Positions 9,197 to 19,659 of a stretch of DNA of 64,000 nucleotides are shown here, piece after piece. The stretch comes from Dendrolimus kikuchii. Its lineage: Eukaryota > Arthropoda > Insecta > Lepidoptera > Lasiocampidae. How positions within the stretch are numbered: the stretch's first letter is position 1; each line of letters opens with the position of its first letter. The position numbers and the translations under genes are program-made. The stretch is taken from NCBI GenBank assembly GCA_019925095.2, contig CM034412.1:1240001-1304000 (forward strand). The letters are read 5' to 3'. The notes beneath the pieces were generated by a model. That model searched no databases and had not been told where the DNA came from. It saw nothing but the letters and a program-made list of their open reading frames with translations.

Positions 9197-11600
9197 GGGA
9201 AGATTTATATTAGACCGGGCCGTGTCCGGGGCGTGCCGTGTACGTGGCCCGGACGGGGCACGAATTTGAAACGTTACATACATTTTGTATCGCCCGTGAT
9301 TTATATTAGACCGGGCCGTGTCCGGGGCGTGCCGTGTACGTGGCCCGGACGGGGCACGAATTTGAAACGTTACATACATTTTGTATCGCCCGTGATTTAT
9401 ATTAGACCGGGCCGTGTCCGGGGCGTGCCGTGTACGTGGCCCGGACGGGGCACGAATTTGAAACGTTACATACATTTTGTATCGCCCGTGATTTATATTA
9501 GACCGGGCCGTGTCCGGGGCGTTCCGTGTACGTGGCCCGGACGGGGCACGAATTTGAAACGTTACATACATTTTGTATCGCCCGTGATTTATATTAGACC
9601 GGGCCGTGTCCGGGGCGTGCCGTGTACGTGGCCCGGACGGGGCACGAATTTGAAACGTTACATACATTTTGTATCGCCCGTGATTTATATTAGACCGGGC
9701 CGTGTCCGGGGCGTGCCGTGTACGTGGCCCGGACGGGGCACGAATTTGAAACGTTACATACATTTTGTATCGCCCGTGATTTATATTAGACCGGGCCGTG
9801 TCCGGGGCGTGCCGTGTACGTGGCCCGGACGGGGCACGAATTTGAAACGTTACATACATTTTGTATCGCCCGTGATTTATATTAGACCGGGCCGTGTCCG
9901 GGGCGTGCCGTGTACGTGGCCCGGACGGGGCACGAATTTGAAACGTTACATACATTTTGTATCGCCCGTGATTTATATTAGACCGGGCCGTGTCCGGGGC
10001 GTGCCGTGTACGTGGCCCGGACGGGGCACGAATTTGAAACGTTACATACATTTTGTATCGCCCGTGATTTATATTAGACCGGGCCGTGTCCGGGGCGTGC
10101 CGTGTACGTGGCCCGGACGGGGCACGAATTTGAAACGTTACATACATTTTGTATCGCCCGTGATTTATATTAGACCGGGCCGTGTCCGGGGCGTACCGTG
10201 TGCGTGGCCCGGACGGGGCACGAATTTGAAACGTTACATACATTTTGTATCGCCCGTGATTTATATTAGACCGGGCCGTGTCCGGGGCGTGCCGTGTACG
10301 TGGCCCGGACGGGGCACGAATTTGAAACGTTACATACATTTTGTATCGCCCGTGATTTATATTAGACCGGGCCGTGTCCGGGGCGTGCCGTGTACGTGGC
10401 CCGGACGGGGCACGAATTTGAAACGTTACATACATTTTGTATCGCCCGTGATTTATATTAGACCGGGCCGTGTCCGGGGCGTGCCGTGTACGTGGCCCGG
10501 ACGGGGCACGAATTTGAAACGTTACATACATTTTGTATCGCCCGTGATTTATATTAGACCGGGCCGTGTCCGGGGCGTTCCGTGTACGTGGCCCGGACGG
10601 GGCACGAATTTGAAACGTTACATACATTTTGTATCGCCCGTGATTTATATTAGACCGGGCCGTGTCCGGGGCGTGCCGTGTACGTGGCCCGGACGGGGCA
10701 CGAATTTGAAACGTTACATACATTTTGTATCGCCCGTGATTTATATTAGACCGGGCCGTGTCCGGGGCGTGCCGTGTACGTGGCCCGGACGGGGCACGAA
10801 TTTGAAACGTTACATACATTTTGTATCGCCCGTGATTTATATTAGACCGGGCCGTGTCCGGGGCGTGCCGTGTACGTGGCCCGGACGGGGCACGAATTTG
10901 AAACGTTACATACATTTTGTATCGCCCGTGATTTATATTAGACCGGGCCGTGTCCGGGGCGTGCCGTGTACGTGGCCCGGACGGGGCACGAATTTGAAAC
11001 GTTACATACATTTTGTATCGCCCGTGATTTATATTAGACCGGGCCGTGTCCGGGGCGTGCCGTGTACGTGGCCCGGACGGGGCACGAATTTGAAACGTTA
11101 CATACATTTTGTATCGCCCGTGATTTATATTAGACCGGGCCGTGTCCGGGGCGTGCCGTGTACGTGGCCCGGACGGGGCACGAATTTGAAACGTTACATA
11201 CATTTTGTATCGCCCGTGATTTATATTAGACCGGGCCGTGTCCGGGGCGTGCCGTGTACGTGGCCCGGACGGGGCACGAATTTGAAACGTTACATACATT
11301 TTGTATCGCCCGTGATTTATATTAGACCGGGCCGTGTCCGGGGCGTGCCGTGTACGTGGCCCGGACGGGGCACGAATTTGAAACGTTACATACATTTTGT
11401 ATCGCCCGTGATTTATATTAGACCGGGCCGTGTCCGGGGCGTGCCGTGTACGTGGCCCGGACGGGGCACGAATTTGAAACGTTACATACATTTTGTATCG
11501 CCCGTTTAGCACCCGGTGTAATATAAACGTGCAGCACGGAGTGGCTCCGCTCCGGCCCCGCCCCGGCCCGGACACGGACCGGTCTAATATAAATCTTCCC
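9197..11600 (+). mobile_element. Harbinger-like non-autonomous element packed with a tandem array
   Basis: Terminal inverted repeats of about 33 bases, starting GGGAAGATTTATATTAGACC on both ends, differ at one position. TTA is duplicated at both flanks (9194-9196 and 11601-11603). A 3-bp TTA/TAA target duplication with a GG-starting inverted repeat is the mark of PIF/Harbinger elements. Inside are 24 units of a 96-bp repeat, and then about 95 bases of different GC-rich sequence before the right end. There is no transposase. The right flank is the LINE relic at 11604. Confidence 0.75.
9202..11505 (+). repeat. 96-bp tandem array, 24 units
   Basis: Each unit begins GATTTATATTAGACCGGG, which is the inner part of the element's own terminal repeat, and ends TGTATCGCCCGT. 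Units are nearly identical: I saw changes only in units 4 and 15 (the same G to T) and in unit 11 (two changes). Because 96 is divisible by 3 and the unit has no stop in two frames, long open frames run through both strands; they are by-products, not genes. Confidence 0.95.
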
Positions 11601-11603
11601 TTA

Positions 11604-11960
11604 AAGCAACCACCACCTGACATTGCTCCACTATCAATTCGTCGAACTGAAAGAGACCAAGTTTATCTCTACGAAATTGTGAATAATTGCATTGATTCCC
11701 CTTTTCTCATCAATAATTTACTCCTGAAGTGTTCCCGTTTGAGCTCACGTATACTAAAAACACGTTTTTATACCGGACTTGTCAGCAATACAATGCACTA
11801 TTTACTTATATTGATCCTTTCATAGGTAACTTATATCAATTTAAGACCCAAATTAAAAAATGTTGTAATTTAGAATGATCTTGATACTTTTTTTTAATCT
11901 CTATTTTGTTAGTAATTATTGTGACTTTTTTTTCAATTTTATTCAATATTGACCTAATGT
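11604..11960 (+). pseudogene. LINE ORF2 C-terminal relic
   Basis: Encodes RRTERDQVYLYEIVNNCIDS and, after a break, INLRPKLKNV, the kind of C-terminal tail seen in Jockey/CR1-type LINEs (RR...D...LYKI.N..ID.P). Its 5' side is cut by the Harbinger-like element. Confidence 0.55.
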
Positions 11961-11968
11961 AAATTAAA

Positions 11969-12600
11969 TTGACATTTTATTTATGTAATTTTCGTAAATT
12001 ACGCCTGGGGGCACCATGTTGCGTACCACGTCACTGTCAATGTGGAGTTATGGTAGACCGATTTGGACACCACTGGTTGTCATGTTTAAAAAGCGCAGGA
12101 AGAAGATCTCGTCATGCCAGCCTCAACGACGTCATTCGCCGAGCTCTTGTTAGAGTCGGCGTCCCGGCCATTCTGGAGCCGAACGGCCTGGTGCCTGACG
12201 ATGGCAAGAGACCGGACGGAATGTCACTCGTCCCTTGGAAGATGGGGCGGCCGCTAGTGTGGGATGCGACCTGTGTTGACACATCTTCCAATGACCGAGT
12301 CAGGGGCTGGCAACGCTGCCGCTTCAGCTGAGGACGTCAAACGGCGCAAATATGGAGCCTTAGGAAGAGGTTACATATTTGTGCCGTTTGGGGTTGAAAC
12401 ATTAGGCCCGTGGGGTAAGAAACTCTTTGACACCACCCGTGATCAGAAGGCTGGCTCATATTTCGCACAACAAATAAGTATTACCATACAGCGCGGCAAT
12501 GCAGCCAGCCTTCTGGGCATGCTCCCAGTTGGCAGTGATCTGCTGCATAATGTATATTTTTTTGTAATTAACTATTTGGGCCATTTTTTTATTTTTATTA
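11969..12600 (+). pseudogene. LINE family C, C-terminal domain, frameshifted
   Basis: The frame at 11969-12290 has a Cys/His-rich start ([10 protein letters not shown]...HHWLSC), then [32 protein letters not shown] and [11 protein letters not shown] frameshift near 12290 moves the rest (ETLGPWGKKLFD, ISITIQRGNAASLLGML) to another frame. The RPDG...W...LVWDATC arrangement could be a divergent PD-(D/E)xK nuclease of the kind at the C-terminus of some LINEs; this is inference. The better copy is at 40715-41345. Confidence 0.65.
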
Positions 12601-12765
12601 TATAAATGATTTTTTAGTGGAAACTTGATTGATATATGTATTAATTTTGTGTTTTATATTTAAGAATATTAATTATTGTATGTCTCCCAAACAAATTAAA
12701 TAAATAAATAAAAAGAAACATGAGAAGAACAACTATGGTACCAAATGACTGTAACACGTGATACC

Positions 12766-13087
12766 CTTTTTTATTTTTATTGCAGGAGTTCAGCAGACAG
12801 GCAGACGGTCCACTTGATTGAAAGCGGTAACCATCGCCTATGGACATTTGCAACACCGAAGGTGCTACAAATGCGCTGCTGCTCTCTTAAGGGTCACTGG
12901 AACCTAGTCACTAATGCCGGAACACAACTCAAGGTTCTTATGGCGGCATACTCTAGACCAGGGGTGGTAGCCATCCAGTCGGGCAAATCCCCCCTACCAC
13001 CTGGCTGTGGGTTGTTTAGTCGCCTCTTACGACAGGCCGCCCGGCCGCAGGAAATTGTTTTCTTTCTCCGTTCCTGCACGGATAAAA
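12766..13087 (-). mobile_element. Family A copy, near full length
   Basis: Runs from the T-rich A-tail complement to GTTCCTGCACGGATAAA, the complete 5' end of the family. Confidence 0.8.
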
Positions 13088-13544
13088 TAATAAAACCCGC
13101 TGTAATCCAGCAATAAAAAGATGTAATAGTCACTTTGGTTCAGTTTGTATTTTGTTAAGTACTATTTTAACAAAGCTGGCAATTTGCCCCGATGTTCTAT
13201 AAGGTAGTAAGGAAGCGCTGTTACAGCGAATTTTATCCTCAAATGACCAATGCAACCTTGAAATTTAAATAATTGAAGGTAATTAAAGACGTGTGTACAA
13301 TAATAATGTAAACAAACAAAGATGGGGACTTTTTATATTACAAAATGGAAAAATCAGCTCCAAATTCCTCCCGGAAGACGAGAATGTTTAAAAATAAAAT
13401 TAATAAAATAAGTTCTCTATTACCATAATCGATTTACGAATTTGAATGAATTTCAACAATTTAGCTGTGCAATTTTAAAACCCAGCAAGTGCCAAGAAAT
13501 TTTACACCAAAAAAAAAATTTTACTCAAAAAATCTAATTAGCTT
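13088..13544. other. AT-rich intron sequence
   Basis: No gene or recognised repeat. Confidence 0.5.
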
Positions 13545-13831
13545 ATTTTTTTTATTATTATTATTATATATATCTCTACGGACTCGAGTTCCGTACCCTT
13601 TTTTAATACTTAATTTCTATGAAAAATTTGAGACTCCGTACACGCTTGTTGTCTATTTTTGTTAGTGTATGTGACATTATATGTAGTAATTTTTCTGTTT
13701 TGGTGTACCTTAAGAATAACTTATTATATTAATTTATTCTAATTTTAATACTAAACTTATACTAATGTAGAGTGTATCTGTTACATGCTGGTGTTGTGAG
13801 GAAGTGCATGTGCAGATGGTAAATTTGAATT
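13545..13831 (+). repeat. Dispersed repeat J, proximal part
   Basis: Matches the inverted segment 52245-52505 over about 270 bases, for example ACGGACTCGAGTTCCGTACC and ATGCTGGTGTTGTGAGGAA. It stops abruptly at GTGCATGTGCAG, where the Copia-related sequence begins. Confidence 0.75.
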
Positions 13832-13956
13832 TAATATTGGAATGCGTGGCTGTCTTAAGTTGTTTCTGCCACCATTGAAGTAACACTCGAAAATATATCT
13901 CGTAACAACGTAGACCTTTCGTGGATTTATTAATCGCGACTTCTTAGCCCCCAACA
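13832..13956 (+). mobile_element. Partial 5' LTR of the Copia element
   Basis: The sequence directly upstream of the primer binding site ends in CCCCCAACA, as an LTR should. Its 5' part is missing: it starts at ATGGTAAATTTGAATTTAA, which otherwise matches a point about 45 bases inside the 3' LTR remnant. Confidence 0.55.
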
Positions 13957-13973
13957 TTGGTCATGGGCCCAGG
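13957..13973 (+). promoter_or_regulatory. Primer binding site, initiator tRNA-Met internal type
   Basis: TTGGTCATGGGCCCAGG is complementary to the anticodon arm of initiator tRNA-Met (CTGGGCCCAT...ACC). Copia-type elements prime from an internal fragment of this tRNA rather than its 3' end, which fits the reading frame downstream. Confidence 0.7.
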
Positions 13974-14072
13974 CAGCGCAAATCCATAGCGCTGTCATAT
14001 TAATAAAAAGAATTCAGATCGGAAAATATTCAAAAGCAGTAGCAGTAATTAATTGCGAAAAGGTGCAGAACG

Positions 14073-17000
14073 ATGAGCAGTATGTCGATGCGAATCGAGC
14101 CCTTGGGCAAGGATAATTACGACAGCTGGAGAATTCAGGTACAAGCTCTATTAATTAAAAATAATGAGTGGAAGTACGTAAATGGCAAGGTTCTTAGACC
14201 AGCTGACATTAGTGAAGCTGAACGCTGGGTGGAAGAGGACGAAAAAGCCAAAGCCGATCTGATTCTTTCGATGAGTGGAAGCGAACTTCGTAATATTAGA
14301 GGTTGTAAAACTTCCAGAGATGTTTGGCTGAAATTGGAGTCAATATACGCATCGAAAGGACCCGCTAAGAAGGCTACACTTTTAAAGCGTTTAATCCTGC
14401 ACAAAATGTCGAAAACTGGAAATGTTAGAGAACATTTGGATACTTTTTTCGACGCTGTGGACAAGCTTGCAGACATGGGTATAAGTATTAACGAAGATTT
14501 AGTATCTATTATGTTGTTATACAGTTTACCCGTAAATTTCGAAAGCTTTAGATGTGCGATTGAATCAAGAGACGAGTTGCCAAAACCAGAAGCCTTGAGA
14601 ATTAAAATACTGGAAGAGCATGAATCCAGAGACGCAAATAAAAATCAGGATGAAGATGTTCTGTACACAAATACGAGAAAGTATTTTAAGAAGAGTAAGA
14701 AAGGCGCAAAGAACAAAAGTACAGTTGGAGACAAAACTGACTTCAATAAGATTGGAACTGAAAAGAAAGAAGGTTTTAGATTTAAATGTTACAAATGTCA
14801 CGAACGTGGACATAAAGCATCGGAGTGCAAAATTAAAATAGGTAGAAAAGCACAGAAAGCAGAAGAAACACATTGTATTAATAATATTCTAACCACTTTT
14901 AATGTTTTAGATGTAGAAGTTTCTAATGCTGTAAATGTTCAAAAACATGACTGGATTTTGGACAGTGGGTGCACGTCTCACCTTTGTAATGATGCGAGTA
15001 AGTTCGGGGACAGTTTAAAAATGACTAGCGGAGAACTAAATTTAGCGACGCATGTAAGTACTGATATAAAAGGTAAGGGTACTGTAAGGTTGTCGGCATG
15101 GAGCGAACACTCGAGGGATTTATTTGAACTACGCGATACGTTGTTTGTTCCTAATTTAAGGACGAATTTAATTTCAGTAGCCAAAATAACAAATAACGGT
15201 TATAATGTTACGTTCAATAACGATGTAGCTCAGGTTATTGATAAGAATGGTGAAATTAAATTGACGGCATATCGTAGAGGTAATTTATATTGTTTGTATA
15301 GCCCGGAATATATATTTAATTTGAGTGATTCGAATGCTGATGTACGTTGTTGGCACGAGCGATTAGGACATTTGAATGGAAAAGATGTTGCTAAGCTTTT
15401 AGGTAAATTAGGTGCTAAGTTTGATGTGACCGAAGTACGAAACTTACGTGATTGCGATATTTGTGCTAGAGGAAAAATGACCGCGTTACCTTTTTCTGAT
15501 TCCCATAGTCCTTGTACTGAAAAATTACAAATAGTCTATTCTGATATTGTAGGACCTATGAGATGTGAATCTATAGGGGGAGCAAAATATTTTATAACTT
15601 TTATCGACGATTGTACACGTTGGTGTGAAGTTTATTTTCTAAGTGCGAAAAATAAAGCCTTAGAAGCCTTTAAGGTGTATAAAAGTCACGTTGAGAACAT
15701 GACGGGACTTAAGATTAAATATCTCCAGACCGACAATGGAGGAGAATATTGTAACTCGGAATTTGATCGATTTTTGAAACAAGCAGGCATACAGCGAAGA
15801 CTAACCGTGCCTCGAACACCGCAGCAGAACGGAATAGCAGAACGAATGAACCGGACCTTGGTGGAAATGGCAAGGTGTATGCTATTGAGTTCTGATCTTT
15901 CCTCAGGTTTTTGGGCCGAAGCGGTAGATACTGCATGTTACGTCAGAAACCGTTGTCCTACTAGAAGTCTACAGGGTGAAATTCCTTATGAAAAATGGCG
16001 AAACAAATCGGTGAAAATTGCATACTTTCGAAGATTTGGAACTAAGGTACACATTCTTGATAAAGATCCAAACAAAGATAAATTCGCAGCAAGAGGTATT
16101 GCTGGTAACTTTGTTGGATACCCGAAGAACGCCAAGGGATATCGTGTGTGGATTCCTGAGCGAAGGCAGTTCATGATTGCGAGAGATGTGAAATTTCACG
16201 AAAGTCCAAACACACGAAAGGACATCTCGAAGCAAGAGCCGAGCCTATTAAACATTACGAAAGACGGCGATCAGGATTTCATAGAAATAGACTTCACAAA
16301 ATCGAATGTTCCAGTTGAAGAACGTAGACATGAAGCAGAAGAGGTTGACAATATGCAAGACATATGGAGTGAATGTCAAGAATATCCTGCAGAGTATGAC
16401 CGTGACGAAGATGTGTCTTCATCTAGACGATTACAAGTGGAACAACAAGCCGAAGAAACAAGGCATGACACACTTGATCAGCTAAGGATGACGACGAGAG
16501 CTCCTGGTAGACCTAGAATATTACGCACAGGAAGCGTAGGCCGACCGAAGAAGATCTATCAAACAAGGGAAGTTGAGCGATCTGTAACTTCTACTGATGC
16601 AAATGAGGTTGAAGATTTTGCTGGTTCAACTGAGATCACCTTGAAGAATGCTTTGAAAAGTAAGGATAAACCTGATTGGGAGGAAGCCATATTATCTGAA
16701 ATTAGAAGTTTAGTTCAGAAAGGTACATGGGAGATAGTAAAAAGACCGAAAAACAGGAACATTGTAGGCTGCCGTTATGTGTTGACGACAAAGCAGAACG
16801 TCGACAAGACTCTAAAGAAGAAAGCGAGACTTGTAGCACAAGGTTTCAGCCAGCGATATGGGGTCGACTATGAGAAAACCTTTGCACCTGTTGCTAGATT
16901 AGACACCGTCAGATTGTTAATGGCTCTCGCAGTTGAATTGAACTTGGAAATTCACCAATTAGATATAAACACTGCTTATTTAAATGGATCCTTGGATGAA

Positions 17001-18254
17001 GAGATTTACATGGAGATACCAGAACTATTAAGAGAAAGTTTAATTAAGCTTATGAATCGTGAGGGAGAAGATCCAATGGTCAAAAAGCGTGCGCAAATCA
17101 TGCTGAATAAATTGGATAGTGGTTGCGATTCATGCTTATTGCGGAAATCATTGTATGGTTTGAAGCAAGCTGGACGTCAATGGAATCTCAAACTCAACAA
17201 AAAGTTGATCGCTATGGGATTGAAGCAAAGTCTGAACGAGCCATGTTTATACTTTAAACAAAGTGCAAATAGCCATTTGTTTGTATTGGTTTACGTAGAC
17301 GATATTTTGGTGGCAAGTCAAGAAAGAGGTTTAATTATTAAATTTAAAGATGAGCTGTCAAGGGAGTTCGAATTAAAAGATTATGGTCAGGCAAAATATA
17401 TTTTAGGAATAGACATACGGAGAAATAATAATGACAATGTCATTATTTTGTCACAACAAAATTATATTGACAATTTATTGAAACGTTTTTCAATGGAAAA
17501 TTGCAATAAATGTGCAACGCCGATGGAAATTAATTCCAAACATAAACCAGAAGAAAAATGCGATGACGACGAAAGCGATACAAATTGGCCGTATCGAGAA
17601 TTGATAGGTTGTTTGAATTACCTAAGCAATGCAACTAGACCAGATATTGCTAATGCGGTGAGTAAGCTAAGCCAAAAAGTCACGAATCCTGAAAAATCTG
17701 ATTGGAAATCTGCAAAACGTGTATTACGTTACCTGAAAGGGACCATACAACGTAGTCTCGTATACAAGAAGACTAGTAATTGTATACAGGGTTTTTCGGA
17801 CGCAGATTGGGGGAATTGTTTACTAGACAGACGATCTTATTCGGGTTATGCATTCATTTTAGGTGGTGCGTGTATATCCTGGCAGTCTAGGAAACAACGT
17901 AGCGTGGCGACATCGACTTGTGAGGCAGAGTACGTCAGCCTTTCCGAAAGTATGAAGGAGGCAGTGTATCTAAATAGTCTGATGAAGGAAGTAGGGCTCA
18001 TGAGGTATGCTCGAGTGATTGTTCATGCCGATAACCAAGGGGCTATGTTTTTAGCTCAAGACCCAATGTTTCATGCGCGTAGCAAGCATATTGATATTAG
18101 ATATCACTACATTAGGGAGGTTTTAAGGGATACGAACGACATTGTGTTGAAACATGTGCCCACTGAATCCATGTTGGCAGACGTGCTTACTAAGCCGTTG
18201 CCTAGTGTTAAACACTACAAGTGTTTAGATGGTTTAGGTATTAAGTTGTGTTAA
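14073..18254 (+). CDS. Copia-type gag-pol polyprotein, intact frame
   Basis: A single uninterrupted frame of 1393 residues, near the length of Drosophila Copia. Order of domains: gag (from MRIEPLGKDNYDSWRIQVQA) with a CX2CX4HX4C zinc knuckle at about 239-252 (CYKCHERGHKASEC); aspartic protease with DSG at about 297; GAG-pre-integrase His/Cys motif from about 426 (WHERLGHL...CDICARGK); integrase with D491, D554 and E590, a DD35E spacing; reverse transcriptase with YVDD at 1074-1077; and RNase H starting near D1243 (FSDADWG) with CEAEY. Integrase before RT defines the Copia (Ty1) order. The start at 14073 is the first ATG after the primer binding site, 100 bases downstream. All catalytic motifs checked are present and there is no stop or frameshift, suggesting a young or recently selected copy, although its LTRs are broken. 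It sits in intron 1 of the aminopeptidase gene in the opposite orientation. Confidence 0.95.
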   Translation: MSSMSMRIEPLGKDNYDSWRIQVQALLIKNNEWKYVNGKVLRPADISEAERWVEEDEKAKADLILSMSGSELRNIRGCKTSRDVWLKLESIYASKGPAKKATLLKRLILHKMSKTGNVREHLDTFFDAVDKLADMGISINEDLVSIMLLYSLPVNFESFRCAIESRDELPKPEALRIKILEEHESRDANKNQDEDVLYTNTRKYFKKSKKGAKNKSTVGDKTDFNKIGTEKKEGFRFKCYKCHERGHKASECKIKIGRKAQKAEETHCINNILTTFNVLDVEVSNAVNVQKHDWILDSGCTSHLCNDASKFGDSLKMTSGELNLATHVSTDIKGKGTVRLSAWSEHSRDLFELRDTLFVPNLRTNLISVAKITNNGYNVTFNNDVAQVIDKNGEIKLTAYRRGNLYCLYSPEYIFNLSDSNADVRCWHERLGHLNGKDVAKLLGKLGAKFDVTEVRNLRDCDICARGKMTALPFSDSHSPCTEKLQIVYSDIVGPMRCESIGGAKYFITFIDDCTRWCEVYFLSAKNKALEAFKVYKSHVENMTGLKIKYLQTDNGGEYCNSEFDRFLKQAGIQRRLTVPRTPQQNGIAERMNRTLVEMARCMLLSSDLSSGFWAEAVDTACYVRNRCPTRSLQGEIPYEKWRNKSVKIAYFRRFGTKVHILDKDPNKDKFAARGIAGNFVGYPKNAKGYRVWIPERRQFMIARDVKFHESPNTRKDISKQEPSLLNITKDGDQDFIEIDFTKSNVPVEERRHEAEEVDNMQDIWSECQEYPAEYDRDEDVSSSRRLQVEQQAEETRHDTLDQLRMTTRAPGRPRILRTGSVGRPKKIYQTREVERSVTSTDANEVEDFAGSTEITLKNALKSKDKPDWEEAILSEIRSLVQKGTWEIVKRPKNRNIVGCRYVLTTKQNVDKTLKKKARLVAQGFSQRYGVDYEKTFAPVARLDTVRLLMALAVELNLEIHQLDINTAYLNGSLDEEIYMEIPELLRESLIKLMNREGEDPMVKKRAQIMLNKLDSGCDSCLLRKSLYGLKQAGRQWNLKLNKKLIAMGLKQSLNEPCLYFKQSANSHLFVLVYVDDILVASQERGLIIKFKDELSREFELKDYGQAKYILGIDIRRNNNDNVIILSQQNYIDNLLKRFSMENCNKCATPMEINSKHKPEEKCDDDESDTNWPYRELIGCLNYLSNATRPDIANAVSKLSQKVTNPEKSDWKSAKRVLRYLKGTIQRSLVYKKTSNCIQGFSDADWGNCLLDRRSYSGYAFILGGACISWQSRKQRSVATSTCEAEYVSLSESMKEAVYLNSLMKEVGLMRYARVIVHADNQGAMFLAQDPMFHARSKHIDIRYHYIREVLRDTNDIVLKHVPTESMLADVLTKPLPSVKHYKCLDGLGIKLC

Positions 18255-18283
18255 TTTGTCTTCAGGATGTTTTATGTAATTAA

Positions 18284-18345
18284 ATTTAAATTTATAGGGG
18301 CGTGATGGATATACAAACTTTTTGTATATGCTAAATTTGAATTTA
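18284..18345 (+). mobile_element. Polypurine tract and 3' LTR stub of the Copia element
   Basis: AAATTTATAGGGG at about 18288-18300 is a plausible polypurine tract, followed by TGATGG as LTR start. Only about 43 bases of LTR follow before the match to the 5' LTR region ends (ATGCTAAATTTGAATTTAA). The remaining LTR is absent. Confidence 0.5.
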
Positions 18346-18454
18346 AATAACTCGAACATCGGTTTTTTTATTGTTTATTATTTCATAGAAACCATTGTGT
18401 TAGGTTTTTACATTGTAATAAGTAACCGGCATACAACATAAATCTCTAATATTA

Positions 18455-18550
18455 TAATGAGGAAAGATTTGTATTTTTGTATGTTTGTAACGAATAAACT
18501 CAAAAACTACTGGACCGATTTCGAAAATTGTTTCGCCATTAGACTTATAT
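18455..18550 (+). mobile_element. Helitron-like 5' fragment
   Basis: Starts TCTCTAATATTATAATGAGG after A and continues with the ACTACTGGACCGATTTCGA segment typical of these elements; cut by the family A copy. Confidence 0.45.
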
Positions 18551-18868
18551 AGATTATCCGTGCAGGAACGGAGAAAGAATACAATTCCCTGCGGCCGGAC
18601 GGCCTGTCGTAAGAGGCGACAAAACAACCCACAACCAGGTGGTAGGGCGTTTGCCCGACTGGATGGCTACCATCCTTGGTCTAAAGTATGTCGCCATAAC
18701 AACCTTGAGTCGTGTTCCGGCATTAGTGACCAGGTTCCAGTCTCCCTTAAGAGACCAGCAGCGCATTTGTAGCAACTTTGGTGTTGCAAATGTCCATAGG
18801 CGATGGTAACCGCTTTCCATCAAGTGGGCCGTCTGCCTGTCTGCTGATCTCCTGCAATAAAAAAATAA
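18551..18868 (+). mobile_element. Family A copy, full length with A-tail
   Basis: Both ends are present. The tail is AATAAAAAAATAAAAAAAAA. A good reference copy. Confidence 0.8.
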
Positions 18869-18905
18869 AAAAAAACTACTACATTATCTCAGATTAATAT
18901 AGGCT

Positions 18906-19048
18906 AGACGAACAGACGAGCGTGCATGACAAGAGTTATGAATGTCAAAGAAGCAAGTGAGGTGTGTAAGAATAAGCCTAAATGGCGCTCTGTTGTTCGC
19001 GCCTAACCGGCAAGGGAACTGGCGTGAAGTTATGTATGTATGTAATAT
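18906..19048 (+). mobile_element. RTE-type LINE 3' end (family B), short
   Basis: Only the last about 125 bases of ORF2 plus the (ATGT)n tail. Confidence 0.75.
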
Positions 19049-19139
19049 AGGCTATATTTTTTTACTAGAAAAAAATAGGGATCCTTACTAAAACTTCAAG
19101 AATGAAACCCAAGGTGTAAAAAAAATTTGTTATGTTTGA

Positions 19140-19461
19140 GTGGTGGGTGGGGATGGTATAAATTTAGATTCACAATTAGACCCGGTAGATGGCGCTGAAA
19201 TCGGGCTCCAGGATTTAGGTGCAATTATTTATGTGTGTGTTCAAGTGGAGCCCGGGATGGTTTAGATTCACGATTGGACCCGGTAGGTGGCGCCGCTAAA
19301 CACGTCTTTAACGGTGGGACCGATTTTGATTTTTTTTGTGTTTTTTCAAGTAGATTCGAGAATGGTTTAGATTAACAATTGGTCCCGGTTGATGGCGCTG
19401 CAATCGGTTTCTAGATTTTTATTTCTTAACGGCAAGACAAAGTCTGCTGGGTGCAGCTAGT
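19140..19461 (+). mobile_element. Helitron-like element (H2 group), three degenerate internal units
   Basis: Ends GTGCAGCTAG followed by T. It contains three diverged copies of a unit with CCCGGTAGGTGGCGCTG-like sequence at about 19177, 19279 and 19386. These are the same kind of unit that is expanded to 17 copies at 38-39.8 kb. Confidence 0.6.
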
Positions 19462-19659
19462 ATTTTTTAAATAAACTTTTTTTAAATTTAATTTTCTCAT
19501 CTTTCAGATAGATTTTTGGCTGATTTTTTCCATTTTGTAATAGAAAAACAACGCTGTTTTTAGGCCATAATTTAAGTCTCTTCCAGAATTCTGACGTTGA
19601 GGAATTTTTCCCGATTTCTATGAATGAATGAAATTAGCAGTCACAACTAGTTTATTATA

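Noticed and set aside
9202..11505. CRISPR-like array
   Set aside because: The repeats are contiguous with no unique spacers, and the context is a eukaryotic transposon.
9194..11623. Open frames of about 800 and 760 residues on both strands with a 32-residue repeat
   Set aside because: They are produced by the 96-base period of the transposon-borne array. Both strands are open equally, and there is no codon-level constraint or plausible protein.
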